Shown here: positions 36,097-44,797 of the stretch, piece by piece | Layout: each line of letters starts with the position of its first letter | Numbering within the stretch: the stretch's first letter is position 1 | Assembly (NCBI GenBank): GCA_002839445.1 | Contig: PGYB01000012.1 | Span: forward strand, 140,290 to 204,289 | DNA length: 64,000 nt | Reading direction: 5' to 3' | DNA from: Candidatus Riflebacteria bacterium HGW-Riflebacteria-1 | GTDB taxonomy: Bacteria > Muiribacteriota > Ozemobacteria > Ozemobacterales > Ozemobacteraceae | Notes under the pieces: model-generated | The model's input: the letters and a program-made list of their open reading frames with translations, nothing else | What the model was told of the DNA's origin: nothing | Database searches by the model: none | Program-made: the position numbers and the translations under genes

Positions 36097-36594
36097 ATGG
36101 GCTGGCTTTGGAACGAAACACACCATCTTTTCGACATTGACGACGGTAGTTTTCCTGAGATTTGCATCTGTGGCCTTTCTGCAGACCAGGTAAGCGCAGC
36201 CTATTCGTTTGTCCGAAAAATCGCTGATTATATCGTGGGTGGTCCGCGCTTTTTCAACTGCGAGGCTAACTGCGAAATGGGCCTCGATGAAGTTGACAAC
36301 CCGGCCCGACTGGTCTGCGAAAAAAAGGCTAACCCGTTCCACTTTATGGCGCGCAGCCTCAGATTCGCCGATGGGCGCGTGCATGAACTCGGCATTTTTA
36401 TACTCGACAACGCGGTCGCGCTCGACTATGAAAAAGGCCCGATCTGGGGTGAACGCGAAATCGAAACCCTGCTGCAGATCATTTTGCGCATCAGAAGTGG
36501 CAACCCGCAAGGCTTTCTGCGCTTTGAAGAAACCGTCAAAGACTGCGACCGCCAGACGATAGAGAGCGCCATCAACCGCCTCGCCGCAACGTAG
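36097..36594 (+). CDS. Conserved-looking protein of unknown function
   Basis: 165 residues, soluble, with a mixed alpha/beta pattern: FPEICICGLSADQVSAAYSF, an acidic NCEANCEMGLDEVDNP segment, HELGIFILDNAVALDYEKGP and a C-terminal helix pair. The two Cys near NCEANCE and one in ICICG might bind metal. It lies 32 bp after the NTPase gene on the same strand and could be a fifth gene of that run. The start has only a weak ribosome site. No family recognised. Confidence 0.65.
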   Translation: MGWLWNETHHLFDIDDGSFPEICICGLSADQVSAAYSFVRKIADYIVGGPRFFNCEANCEMGLDEVDNPARLVCEKKANPFHFMARSLRFADGRVHELGIFILDNAVALDYEKGPIWGEREIETLLQIILRIRSGNPQGFLRFEETVKDCDRQTIESAINRLAAT

Positions 36595-36684
36595 TCAGAG
36601 CACAACCGCGCGAGAACTCGAAACAAATGCCCGCCTTGCAGACATCGTTTCTGTTAGCCTGTGCAATCGAACCTAGACAGAGAC

Positions 36685-37326
36685 TCAGCAATTATCGAGG
36701 GCGGCTTGAAAACGCTCGAAAAACCTGGCGACGTGCAGGCCGTCGGCGAGGCCGTGGTGAACCTGCAAGGCTACCGGCATAAGCTTTTCGTTGCCCTGCT
36801 CGCTGGCTTTGCCAAAAATAAACTTGGGAATCCCGCCGTCTTTGAGATTTCGGGCAAAAGTCAAAGCTGAAAACTTGAGCCAGGGCAGACTCGAAAAGAA
36901 AACCTGATCATGGCGCAGATCGTTTTCGAGACACATACCGCTGCGCGCCTTTACCAGCTCGATCTGTTCACGGGCATTCGCGGCAAATTCCTTAAAATCG
37001 GCGATGTATTCGATAAAACAGCAGCCAAAGGTTTCATCGGCACGCATAATAGTTGCAGAAGCATGTAGCGGGCCGTAGCAGCAGACTTCGTCGTCGACAA
37101 GGCGATAACCGAGTTCCGGCGTGGCGTTTGTCGCCTGTAGAGCGGCATGCAGACAGAGCAGAAAAAATGAAGATTTTCTGCTTCTGGCAGCCTGGGCGGC
37201 GACAGTGCAATTGACATCGATGACCAGGCCCCAGGATGGGTCATCGAGGGCACTGAAATGTTCAAAGTGCTCGCGGCGTTTCCAGGTTGTGACGTCTATC
37301 TTATTTAAAAGTCCAGTGTTATTCAT
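36685..37326 (-). CDS. Chloramphenicol O-acetyltransferase family (CatA-type)
   Basis: 213 residues, the usual length of type A CAT. The N-terminal block TWKRREHFEHFSA matches the TxWxRKEHFExF motif, and the catalytic region is VHHGLADGLHVARFFERF with the catalytic His in HHxxxDG. The protein acetylates chloramphenicol in canonical members using acetyl-CoA. Many environmental homologues act on unknown acceptors, so resistance is not proven. It has its own promoter and lies beside repeat copy C. Convergent with the 165-residue ORF. Confidence 0.87.
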   Translation of the reverse strand: MNNTGLLNKIDVTTWKRREHFEHFSALDDPSWGLVIDVNCTVAAQAARSRKSSFFLLCLHAALQATNATPELGYRLVDDEVCCYGPLHASATIMRADETFGCCFIEYIADFKEFAANAREQIELVKARSGMCLENDLRHDQVFFSSLPWLKFSALTFARNLKDGGIPKFIFGKASEQGNEKLMPVALQVHHGLADGLHVARFFERFQAALDNC

Positions 37327-37352
37327 GTACAGACCCCTGAGAGATTTACCAA

Positions 37353-37381
37353 AGAATAGCAGAAAGGCCGGTAAAGAACAA
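37353..37381 (-). promoter_or_regulatory. Sigma-70 promoter for the acetyltransferase gene
   Basis: On the minus strand: TTGTTC, 17 bases, TATTCT, about 27 bp before the ATG. It lies between repeat copy C and the gene. Confidence 0.55.
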
Positions 37382-37404
37382 ATGCGTCTTATAGCGTTCA
37401 GTTA

Positions 37405-37728
37405 ATAATCCATTTGCCTATTCATGGGGACTTTACGAGATATTTCGTTGGGACTATTTTTCGGACAAGCGAATCATGATAATCATACTGGCTCTTTTAA
37501 AGAGTTATCCGCAGATTAAAGGATTATCGCAGATTATTCAGAAGTTATTTTATTTACTTTTTTTATTTGCCCTTTTTTTGCACTTAATCCCAAAACCATC
37601 TGCGCCAATCACCCGGTCACCTCGCCCCGGGGAGCCCAAGTATCACCCACATCCTGTAGGCGACTGCGGAAAAATGCATAGCAGAGTAAAAAGAAACACC
37701 TCTAGAACCCACTTCAGTAATCAAATGG
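37405..37728 (+). repeat. Dispersed repeat, copy C (long, without the central hairpin)
   Basis: Starts ATAATCCATTTGCC and carries the TTATCCGCAGATTA and TTATCGCAGATTATTCAG pair, the AACCATCTGCGCC / CCCCGGGGAGCCC part, then jumps to AAGTATCACCCACATCCTGT and ends after GCGGAAAAATGC and a GTAAAAAGAAACACC block. The GCGGCTCT...AGAGCCGC hairpin of copies D/E is missing here. It is the only copy between two divergent genes, about 79 bp from the acetyltransferase start and 85 bp from the rightward gene start. Confidence 0.85.
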
Positions 37729-37747
37729 ATTTGCGGGTGTAACAAGC

Positions 37748-37775
37748 TTGAAAAAAAGTACAGTACTGATATACT
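37748..37775 (+). promoter_or_regulatory. Promoter for the first paralogous membrane protein
   Basis: TTGAAA, 16 bases, TATACT, 38 bp before ATG 37814. Confidence 0.5.
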
Positions 37776-37813
37776 TACCCTGTGGATCAATTTTCAGTTA
37801 AATAGAGAAAAAT

Positions 37814-38410
37814 ATGGAAAACAACGGGAAAAGAAGTAGCTTCGGCTTCAGTGTCAAGCCCGATCTCAGAGAATATAACAAAAAAGAACCTGAGCCCGTA
37901 GCCAAAGAGGAGAAAGAGAACAATGCCGAACACGGCGAGAAGGTCACCGACCTGCTCAAAGATGCTACAGTCGGGCTGGCTCTCTCAACCCGCGACCTGA
38001 TACTTTACGTCTTTCTCTGGTATGTCTGCTATCCGGCGCTGATGTTCACGACCTTTTACATGGCTGAGCGCTATCTGCGCATAAAACTTGATCAATTTAC
38101 GCCCATCACGGCGTTGAACGCTTTTATTACCATCTGCACCGGCACCTATTTTGCATATTACCTGCTTGCATCCTTCATCAACGAGCCGGCTGAACCTGCA
38201 GCCTATCTCGATGAAAAGCCATTTTTCTACCAGCGCATTGCCTGGTATGCAGGGTTAATGAGCTTTGTGCTTTACATGTCAGACCTGCTGAATCTTGACA
38301 CTCTGCAGAATCCTGAAGTAATAAGACTTTTTACGATTTTTTACCTGCTCTATCTGTCTGCTGTAACAGTATTCAGGCACTTTAACGGTCAGGTCAGCAA
38401 ACGCCGTTAA
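37814..38410 (+). CDS. Four-TM membrane protein, paralogue 1
   Basis: 198 residues. A charged N-terminal tail of about 60 residues (EPEPVAKEEKENN) precedes four hydrophobic helices: LILYVFLWYVCYPALMFTTF, ITALNAFITICTGTYFAYYL, the WYAGLMSFVLYMSDLLNLDT segment, and FTIFYLLYLSAVTVF. The motif YxDExPxFxxRI (YLDEKPFFYQRI) lies in the loop between helices 2 and 3. The next gene encodes a clear paralogue with the same layout. Family and function unknown. Confidence 0.75.
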   Translation: MENNGKRSSFGFSVKPDLREYNKKEPEPVAKEEKENNAEHGEKVTDLLKDATVGLALSTRDLILYVFLWYVCYPALMFTTFYMAERYLRIKLDQFTPITALNAFITICTGTYFAYYLLASFINEPAEPAAYLDEKPFFYQRIAWYAGLMSFVLYMSDLLNLDTLQNPEVIRLFTIFYLLYLSAVTVFRHFNGQVSKRR

Positions 38411-38513
38411 AAATCAGCCCTTAAGAAAATTTGCAAAACTGCCGATGTACATAGTAGCTCAGCACTTAATTTGACCTGCGTCAGCTGAGACACTTAATAC
38501 AGGTGGTGTAATC

Positions 38514-39143
38514 ATGTCTGTTACACTTGAATCAGCCCTGGACAATTCTGAAAACAATGAGCAGTTTGGCCTGAATCTTGAAATGGCTTCTGAAACAGCT
38601 AACCATCCTGGTTATCGAACCGTATTCGGGAAACCTGAAGCGAGAAAAAAGGTTGCCAGAAAAGCGCAGGGCGTCTCAGACGTTACCCTGGTTAAACTTG
38701 CAACTGTCGGCTTCGTTGAAGGTATCTGGAGTCTGTTCCTCTATCTGAACCTGTGGTATGTCATTTACCCGACACTGCTGTTTTCTTCGGTCTTTATGAG
38801 CCAGATCCTGCTCAAACCCGATCTCGCGACCCTGACGCCCATTCGCCTCGTTGGCGCGCTGGTCGCAGGGTGTGCCGGCTTGTATTATGCCTATTATCTG
38901 CTCGCCACCTTCATTTTCGAGAACAGCGACCCGGTTATGTATGCCGACGAACGCCCGCATTTTCTGCTGAGAATCTGCATGTATGCCATGGTGATGTGGG
39001 TTGTGCTTTACAGCTCTGACCTGCTCAACATGAACACTCTTTTCAACCCTGAAATTCAGAAGCTGTTCTTCAGCTTTTACCTGCTGTATGTGCTGGCAGC
39101 AAACTATCTCAGATATATGAGCAACAAATTAACTTTCCGCTAA
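38514..39143 (+). CDS. Four-TM membrane protein, paralogue 2
   Basis: 209 residues with the same architecture as the preceding gene: a polar N-terminal tail, LFLYLNLWYVIYPTLLFSSV, then AGCAGLYYAYYLLATF, YADERPHFLLRICMYAMVMW, and FFSFYLLYVLAANYLRYM. Shared positions such as LWYVxYPxLxF, YYAYYLLA(T/S)F, (Y)xDExPxF, SDLLNxxTLxNPE and FYLLYxxA show tandem duplication. The pair probably forms a homo- or hetero-oligomer. It is followed by a bidirectional terminator shared with ettA. Confidence 0.75.
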   Translation: MSVTLESALDNSENNEQFGLNLEMASETANHPGYRTVFGKPEARKKVARKAQGVSDVTLVKLATVGFVEGIWSLFLYLNLWYVIYPTLLFSSVFMSQILLKPDLATLTPIRLVGALVAGCAGLYYAYYLLATFIFENSDPVMYADERPHFLLRICMYAMVMWVVLYSSDLLNMNTLFNPEIQKLFFSFYLLYVLAANYLRYMSNKLTFR

Positions 39144-39152
39144 CCTGCTGAT

Positions 39153-39196
39153 AAAAAGACCGGGCCTGCGAATTGGTGCAGACCCGGTCTTTTTTT
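39153..39196. terminator. Bidirectional terminator
   Basis: AAAGACCGGG (39155-39164) pairs with CCCGGTCTTT (39183-39192), with A-run on the left and T-run on the right, so it ends the rightward paralogue transcript and the leftward ettA transcript. Confidence 0.8.
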
Positions 39197-39210
39197 CGCC
39201 AGAACCTTCT

Positions 39211-40884
39211 TCAGAGCGCAAAGCGGCGAAAACGGGCACGACGCCCATCATTGGCCGCAGCGCCGAGTTTTTTGAGATACATGCTTTCGTAATCTTCAAA
39301 GTTGCCTTCGAACCAGCTGACTTTGGCATTGCCTTCAAAAACCAGCAGATGCGTGCAGATGCGGTTGAGGAAAAAGCGGTCATGGCTGATTACCAGTGCG
39401 CAGCCCGCAAAGTCGCAGATTGCATCTTCAAGCAGACGCAGCGTGCCAACATCGAGATCATTGGTCGGTTCATCCAGCATCAGCAAGTTTCCGCCAGATT
39501 TAACAATTTTGGCCAGGTGCAGTCGGTTGCGTTCACCACCAGAGAGATTACCAACCAGCTTCTGCTGATCAGAACCCTTAAAACCAAAACGGCCGCAGTA
39601 AGCGCGTGATGGAATTTTTGTCTTGCCGAACTGCACTTCGTCAAGACCTTCGCTGATTTCATCAAACACCGTGCTGTCTCCCTTAAGGCTGTCTCTATGC
39701 TGATCGACCCAGGCCAGCTTAACGGTCGGGCCGACAGTGATCTCGCCGCTGTCAGGCTTTTCAGTGCCGGCGATCATGCGAAACATCGTGGTCTTGCCGG
39801 CGCCGTTCGGCCCGATAATGCCGACCACCGCGCCGCGCGGCAGTGAAAAGCTCGTTTCGGCAAGCAGCTTGTTGCCGTCATAACCTTTGTTGACGCCCTT
39901 AAAATCGACAACCAGGTCGCCAAGGTGTTCAGCCGGTGCAATCTGAATAACGGTTTCATCACCGCGTTCAGAGCTGGCCTCGCGCGACACGAGATTCTCA
40001 AAATGCGCGATACGTTCGCGATGCAGTTCGCGACGATCGCCGGTATTCATGCGTATCCATTTGAGTTCGCGTTCGAGAGAGCGGCGACGCGCTGACTCTT
40101 TCTTTTCAGAGGCGGCGAGAAGCTCAAGTTTCTGGGCCAGCCACGAGCTGTAATTACCTTCAAACGGAATCCCATAGCCGTCTTCGAGTTCGAGAATCCA
40201 TTTGGTTATATTGTCGAGGAAATAGCGATCATGAGTAGAAATGATGACAGTTCCCGGGTAGTCTTTGAGATAGTTTTCGAGCCAGGCGACAGTCTGTGCG
40301 TCGAGATGGTTGGTGGGTTCGTCGAGCAGCAGCAGGTCTGGCTGTTCAAGCAAGGCGCGGCAGAGAGCGACGCGGCGCTTTTCCCCGCCAGAAAGGCTGT
40401 CAACCAGCATATCGTCAGGCGGCAGAACCAGGGCGTTAGCCGCAACACTGAGACGGGTATCGAGTTCCCAGCCGCCGCAGGCGTCGATCTTGTCCTGGAG
40501 CTCGGCCATCTTTTCCATGGCTTTGTCCATGGCGTCGGGGTCCATGTCGCCCATCGCCGTCGAGATATCTTCGTATTCTTTGATCAGCGCGAGTGTGCTG
40601 GCAAAGGCCGCCTCGATGTTGGCGCGCACCGTCTTGCCGTTTTCGAGCTGCGGTTCCTGCGGCACAAAGCCGACGCGAAACCCGCGACACAGCTCGGCCT
40701 GGCCGCGGAATTCCTTGTCGATGCCGGCCATGATGCGCAGAACCGTGCTCTTGCCGGCGCCATTGGCGCCGACAATACCGATTTTAGCACCGGGATAAAA
40801 GCACAGGTTGATATCTTTGAGAACATGGCGGGTGCCATAGAACTTGTTGAGCCCGAGCATGGTAAAAATGTATTTTTCAGCCAT
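39211..40884 (-). CDS. ettA: Energy-dependent translational throttle EttA (ABC-F)
   Basis: 557 residues, full length for EttA. ABC1: GANGAGKST, LSGGEKRR and LLLDEPTNHLD; ABC2: GPNGAGKTT, LSGGERNR and LMLDEPTNDLD. The N-terminal start KYIFTMLGLNKFYGTRHVLK and the linker segment RRRSLERELKWIRMNTGDRR (the P-site tRNA interaction motif) are EttA-specific. It gates the first peptide bond depending on the ADP/ATP ratio. A short C-terminal basic tail (GRRARFRRFAL) is somewhat unusual. With uup this gives two ABC-F proteins in one window. Confidence 0.94.
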   Translation of the reverse strand: MAEKYIFTMLGLNKFYGTRHVLKDINLCFYPGAKIGIVGANGAGKSTVLRIMAGIDKEFRGQAELCRGFRVGFVPQEPQLENGKTVRANIEAAFASTLALIKEYEDISTAMGDMDPDAMDKAMEKMAELQDKIDACGGWELDTRLSVAANALVLPPDDMLVDSLSGGEKRRVALCRALLEQPDLLLLDEPTNHLDAQTVAWLENYLKDYPGTVIISTHDRYFLDNITKWILELEDGYGIPFEGNYSSWLAQKLELLAASEKKESARRRSLERELKWIRMNTGDRRELHRERIAHFENLVSREASSERGDETVIQIAPAEHLGDLVVDFKGVNKGYDGNKLLAETSFSLPRGAVVGIIGPNGAGKTTMFRMIAGTEKPDSGEITVGPTVKLAWVDQHRDSLKGDSTVFDEISEGLDEVQFGKTKIPSRAYCGRFGFKGSDQQKLVGNLSGGERNRLHLAKIVKSGGNLLMLDEPTNDLDVGTLRLLEDAICDFAGCALVISHDRFFLNRICTHLLVFEGNAKVSWFEGNFEDYESMYLKKLGAAANDGRRARFRRFAL

Positions 40885-40950
40885 AAGCCCTCTTTCATGA
40901 GTTGATTTTACGGGCTGATTCTACCTGAAAACCATGCCGGCGACAAGCGG

Positions 40951-43893
40951 TTAAAACTCGATATCGGCGACCGTGAAGGTCTCCTTGTTTTCGGTGAGAC
41001 GCAAGGTCACTGAGCGGCGCTTTTCGTTCTCGCGGCCGAAGTTGGTGAAGAGGTCAACCTGCAGAGTGACTGCCCCGGCGATTTTCTGCGAACGACTGCC
41101 GTAGAAGTTGGTTTTAATCTCGTAAGTACCATGGCGGGCATGCCTGATCATGTATTCTTCGGGGCCATAGCCCTGAGTAAAGTCACGCGAAACCAGACCG
41201 CCAATCTGGGTGCGAGGATTACTGTAAAAAGCCTTCTCGCCGCTCGGTTCCATTACCCAGAGATCCATGTCGGTCAGATCGGCATCCCAGGTCATGACAA
41301 TGCGCAGATCGACGTCAATCGGCTTCATCAGGCGTTCATCGACCTTGTAATCTTTGATGCCATTGCGCTTGCCCTGAACGATCAGGTTATTCATCTCTTC
41401 GAGCGCAATAACTTCGATTTCGGGGAAACGGCCGTCCCACTGTTTGAGCACCACTTCGTAGAGCAGCTCGACCGCGCGCTGATACTCGCCGATACGGCCC
41501 AATACCAGAGCAAGATCGCGATAAGACTGTGGTTCTTCTTTGCGCATTTCAAGCACTTCTTCAAAGATTGCCGCGCTGATAGCGAGTTCATCAATCTGCG
41601 ACAAGCGATGCGCGAGAATTCTCATCAGTGCCGGGTTTTCGAGTTCAAGCTCGGCAATGTTCGAGAGAACCTGCAGGGCGGTGTCCTGCATCTTGAGGGC
41701 AATAAACACGTCGGCGCAGTCGAGATAAAACGCCGGCGACATCAGGTATTCCGCTTTTTCTTCGAGATACGCTGAATAAGGCTCTTTTGCCGCCTTAATT
41801 TTTTTAACGTAAGGTGTATCGGGCTCCCATGGCTTGATGGCAACGCCGGGATTAACAGGCTTTGACACGCTTCCAGGTTTACCGGAAGCCTCCATCGATT
41901 TCGACATTTCCATGGCGCCGCTAAGCCTTGAAGGCGCTGACACCTCACGCATTTCCTGCTGCGGCATTACTCCTCCATCATCTTGCGGGCTTTCAGAAAA
42001 GCTGTCTGACATGGACTCCGGCGCAGGCGCACCAAGACTATCCATGTCGCGCGAGCGCGAAGATGAGCCAGGAGCCATCACATCGCCCTTCTTGTCGAAT
42101 TTTTGCACTTCAACCTTGCTGAAGTCTGTGTCCCACCATTTCAGGCGCGCGGTCCACATGCCAATGATGCTTTCGAGCTTGCCATCACGGGTTTTTGCCA
42201 GATCAGCAGCTTCTTTTTCGAGCACATCAAAATACTGTTTGCGCCACTCAGGCTTTGAAGCCGGCGGCACCACGCGATGTTCGAGATATTGTTCGATTCT
42301 TTCGAGCACCAGCAGCGATGTGAATTCGTTGGCAATGCTGTGTTTTTTGCTCAACGCCACGATTTCGCTGCGGTTTTTATCTTTTTGCGCGAGAAGCTCA
42401 TCAATCTTGCGCCCGGCCCAGAATTTACGCAAAAATTCACCAGAAACCGCAGCGCTCTTTTTAACACTGAACTGGCGATCGATCTTATCGGTATTGTGAC
42501 CGCCAAACTGCAGCAGCAACTCAGCTTCGTCGCTTTCAAGAACACCGGCAAGCATAAAGCGTGGGTGAACAGGCACCACGCCGGCCGGGAAAATTTCGAC
42601 GAGCCCGGCGCCCGCCTTGCGGCTGACCAGCCCGAAGAACTCTGCTCCAACGAGCTTTACCGCGCGTTCGAGCTCGACATTTTTCAAATTGATCATGGTT
42701 CCACCGCTTTTGCGGCAGACGGTCTGCAAAAAACCATAGTCAGCGCCGTCGGCGCTACACACCGCGTATACCGGGGCATTAAGCTCAGGCATGGCAGCAC
42801 GACCAAATGTATTAAGCCCGTCAGACAGGAGCAGATAAAAATCAGGTTTTTTAAGCTCTGCACCGAGACCGGCAAAAGAAGTGCCGCCATCAAAACGCAC
42901 ACTGTCAATGTGATTGAGCAGAGCAGCTGACTCACCGCGCTGCAGCGCGAAAGAAACGGCTTTGCCCGGCTTGTTTCTGAATTCAACAAATTCGACCGCG
43001 AACTTACCAGCAACCCGGTCAGAAGCAAAAAGTGAGTTCAAGAATTTCTTCTCGAGTTCGAGATCGCGCTTTGCTGCCGAGCCAGAAGCATCGTAGAGCA
43101 CGACAACACGTGCGGCTTCTTTGGCTGCCGTAGCGCTGCGATTGGCAACAACGCCCTGAACGCTGAAATAAACCTGCCCGTCGGCAGACTGTTCGACAAA
43201 CACTGCGCCAGCCTCGGGCAGCGGAACATCGACCGACAGCTCGGCCTTGATTTCCTGCTTATTAACGGTCAACTCGCTGAACCAGCCGGATTTAACCCTG
43301 GCGAACTCAGACGGCTGCAGGCCCTGTATGGTTATTGCGGGTTTGTTATCACTGCTCAAAACGTCGACGCGCAGATTAAAGCGGTCGGTGGCCTTGCTGA
43401 GCTGCAATGGCACACGATAACGCGCGCTGGCATCATCTATCGCCAGCTCGGTAAGATAGGTCACCTGAACGGTTCTGCTGCTGCGTGGACTGAGTGGGTA
43501 AACCCTGGTTTTGAAATTGTTGCCCTTAACCTTTTCGACTAGCCCCGGGTCAACGCCTTTGCGCACTTCAGTCTCAAAAATTTCGCGCGCTTTCTGTTTT
43601 TCGACGGCAACGCCTTCGACGAGATCGCCGTTAACATCGAGAGCATACCCGGAAACAATCGCTCCTTCGGGCATGGGAAACTCAAGCTCTCCCTCAAGAA
43701 CCCGTGAATTCGGGTTATAAAACTTCATCGTCATAGTGGTCTCAGCGAGATGACCGAATACGCGCACGTGCATGGCGAGGTCAGCAAGCCGAACCGGCTC
43801 TTCGCCAGATTTTTCGACAATCATCAGGGGAACCTGAGCAGGCAGGGCTGCCGCAAAAGCAATAAAGAAAAGGATCAACAGATATTTTCGCAT
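40951..43893 (-). CDS. VIT-VWA-DUF2135 protein, exported
   Basis: 980 residues. The signal peptide is LILFFIAFAAALPAQ. A VIT domain follows (about 25-150, MTMKFYNPNSRVLEGELEFP and then MPEGAIVSGYALDVNG). The VWA has a MIDAS-like DASGSA near residue 268. A long Gly/Ser/Pro-rich linker leads to TPR-like helices (about 700-800), and a DUF2135-type beta domain follows (MTWDADLTDMDLWVMEPSGE, then VDLFTNFGRENEKRRSVTLR). VIT-VWA proteins resemble inter-alpha-trypsin inhibitor heavy chains; bacterial ones act at the surface or periplasm, roles mostly unknown. It is last in the leftward cluster that starts at 47260. Confidence 0.85.
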   Translation of the reverse strand: MRKYLLILFFIAFAAALPAQVPLMIVEKSGEEPVRLADLAMHVRVFGHLAETTMTMKFYNPNSRVLEGELEFPMPEGAIVSGYALDVNGDLVEGVAVEKQKAREIFETEVRKGVDPGLVEKVKGNNFKTRVYPLSPRSSRTVQVTYLTELAIDDASARYRVPLQLSKATDRFNLRVDVLSSDNKPAITIQGLQPSEFARVKSGWFSELTVNKQEIKAELSVDVPLPEAGAVFVEQSADGQVYFSVQGVVANRSATAAKEAARVVVLYDASGSAAKRDLELEKKFLNSLFASDRVAGKFAVEFVEFRNKPGKAVSFALQRGESAALLNHIDSVRFDGGTSFAGLGAELKKPDFYLLLSDGLNTFGRAAMPELNAPVYAVCSADGADYGFLQTVCRKSGGTMINLKNVELERAVKLVGAEFFGLVSRKAGAGLVEIFPAGVVPVHPRFMLAGVLESDEAELLLQFGGHNTDKIDRQFSVKKSAAVSGEFLRKFWAGRKIDELLAQKDKNRSEIVALSKKHSIANEFTSLLVLERIEQYLEHRVVPPASKPEWRKQYFDVLEKEAADLAKTRDGKLESIIGMWTARLKWWDTDFSKVEVQKFDKKGDVMAPGSSSRSRDMDSLGAPAPESMSDSFSESPQDDGGVMPQQEMREVSAPSRLSGAMEMSKSMEASGKPGSVSKPVNPGVAIKPWEPDTPYVKKIKAAKEPYSAYLEEKAEYLMSPAFYLDCADVFIALKMQDTALQVLSNIAELELENPALMRILAHRLSQIDELAISAAIFEEVLEMRKEEPQSYRDLALVLGRIGEYQRAVELLYEVVLKQWDGRFPEIEVIALEEMNNLIVQGKRNGIKDYKVDERLMKPIDVDLRIVMTWDADLTDMDLWVMEPSGEKAFYSNPRTQIGGLVSRDFTQGYGPEEYMIRHARHGTYEIKTNFYGSRSQKIAGAVTLQVDLFTNFGRENEKRRSVTLRLTENKETFTVADIEF

Positions 43894-43977
43894 ATTTACC
43901 CCTCTTGTATCTGAAACTGGTTCGTTCGATCTTCTTTAATAACGCTGGCAAAGGCCAGCGGATTTACCAAAATAAAA

Positions 43978-44535
43978 TCAGCTGTCAGCCTTTATCAACA
44001 AGTCCGTTACATCATGGTTCGCGCCAAGAACATTCTCAAGCAGACTGATTCGATAGAAAGCCGCCAGCGAAAGCTGCTCTCCGGCGCTGCCCAGCATAAA
44101 AACCTGTTTGTGACGAAAGTGATAGAACAGAAAAAGCTGGCGGGTGCGTTCGTCTTTAAAACTCTTCATAAGCTCTGCGTAGGTCGCCAGAAGGCGATCG
44201 ATGTTTTCCATCTTTACCAGCACCGTTTTCTCGACAGCAAAGCTGTCATTTGCGGGATTCAGCGTGAAATTGCGTAACAGCTGGCCACGAAAACTCTCAC
44301 CGTAGTGCTTAAAAAGAACGAGCGCTGCCAGGCCACGCAGAGCAGCATTTGAGCTGCGCATCGCAGATTCGATAAGGCGCAGCGCCCTGCCCTCGGGCTT
44401 GCGGTCGATAAAGACGGCGATGCTGTTAATCAGCTTAACTTCTTTATCGGTCAACGATATCGCTTCGGCGCGCACGCTGCAAAACATGCAGGCCAGCAGC
44501 AAAAGCGGCAACACCAGTTTAATCAATTGTTTCAT
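43978..44535 (-). CDS. Small exported helical protein, unknown
   Basis: 185 residues. The signal peptide is LIKLVLPLLLLACMFCSVRA; the rest is helical with an ALRGLAALVLFKHYG segment like a HEAT repeat, and a C-terminal NVLGANHDVTDLLIKADS. Its start lies 16 bp inside the end of the broken DUF4258 gene, and it is followed 84 bp later by the VIT gene, so it belongs to the same leftward run. A lipobox-like LLACMFC is present but not convincing. No family recognised. Confidence 0.7.
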   Translation of the reverse strand: MKQLIKLVLPLLLLACMFCSVRAEAISLTDKEVKLINSIAVFIDRKPEGRALRLIESAMRSSNAALRGLAALVLFKHYGESFRGQLLRNFTLNPANDSFAVEKTVLVKMENIDRLLATYAELMKSFKDERTRQLFLFYHFRHKQVFMLGSAGEQLSLAAFYRISLLENVLGANHDVTDLLIKADS

Positions 44536-44794
44536 AGGGGTAGCATACCGTTATAACCTTGGGAATTTCGCTGTCTTTTACTACAACCTTTATAAAATCG
44601 CCATTAAAGCGCTCTCCGATAATCGCCAGCTTTTCGCCATCGCGTTCAGCCCAGCGTCCGGCGACGCGGCCATTGATCACCGCATCTTCAACCTACCTGA
44701 TAAAGATATCTCTGGCGATCATCTGATCATACGCATGTCTGGTCATCTGATATTCGCCCGCTTTGACCAGCCGGGCAATTCTCCGCCGCCCCAT
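44519..44794 (-). pseudogene. DUF4258 family gene broken by an in-frame TAG
   Basis: From ATG 44794 the frame reads MGRRRIARLVKAGEYQMTRH and AYDQMIARDIFIR, then TAG (44693-44695, codon 34), then VEDAVINGRVAGRWAERDG, LAIIGERFNGDFIKVVVKDS and IPKVITVCYPYETID, and stops. The HAxxRMxxR start, the GExI.Y middle and the TCYP end match DUF4258 proteins (about 90 residues), which are often toxin-like RNase-type partners. Three bases separate it from the preceding stop. The stop codon makes it a likely pseudogene unless TAG is read through or a sequencing error is involved. Confidence 0.7.
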
Positions 44795-44797
44795 TGT

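Noticed and set aside
37476..37742. Small ORFs in the dispersed repeats with a shared SYPQIKG..QII peptide (also near 55026 and 57101)
   Set aside because: The shared peptide comes from shared DNA. The frame is broken by stops or one-base indels in other copies and there is no ribosome site, so the repeat is not a protein gene.
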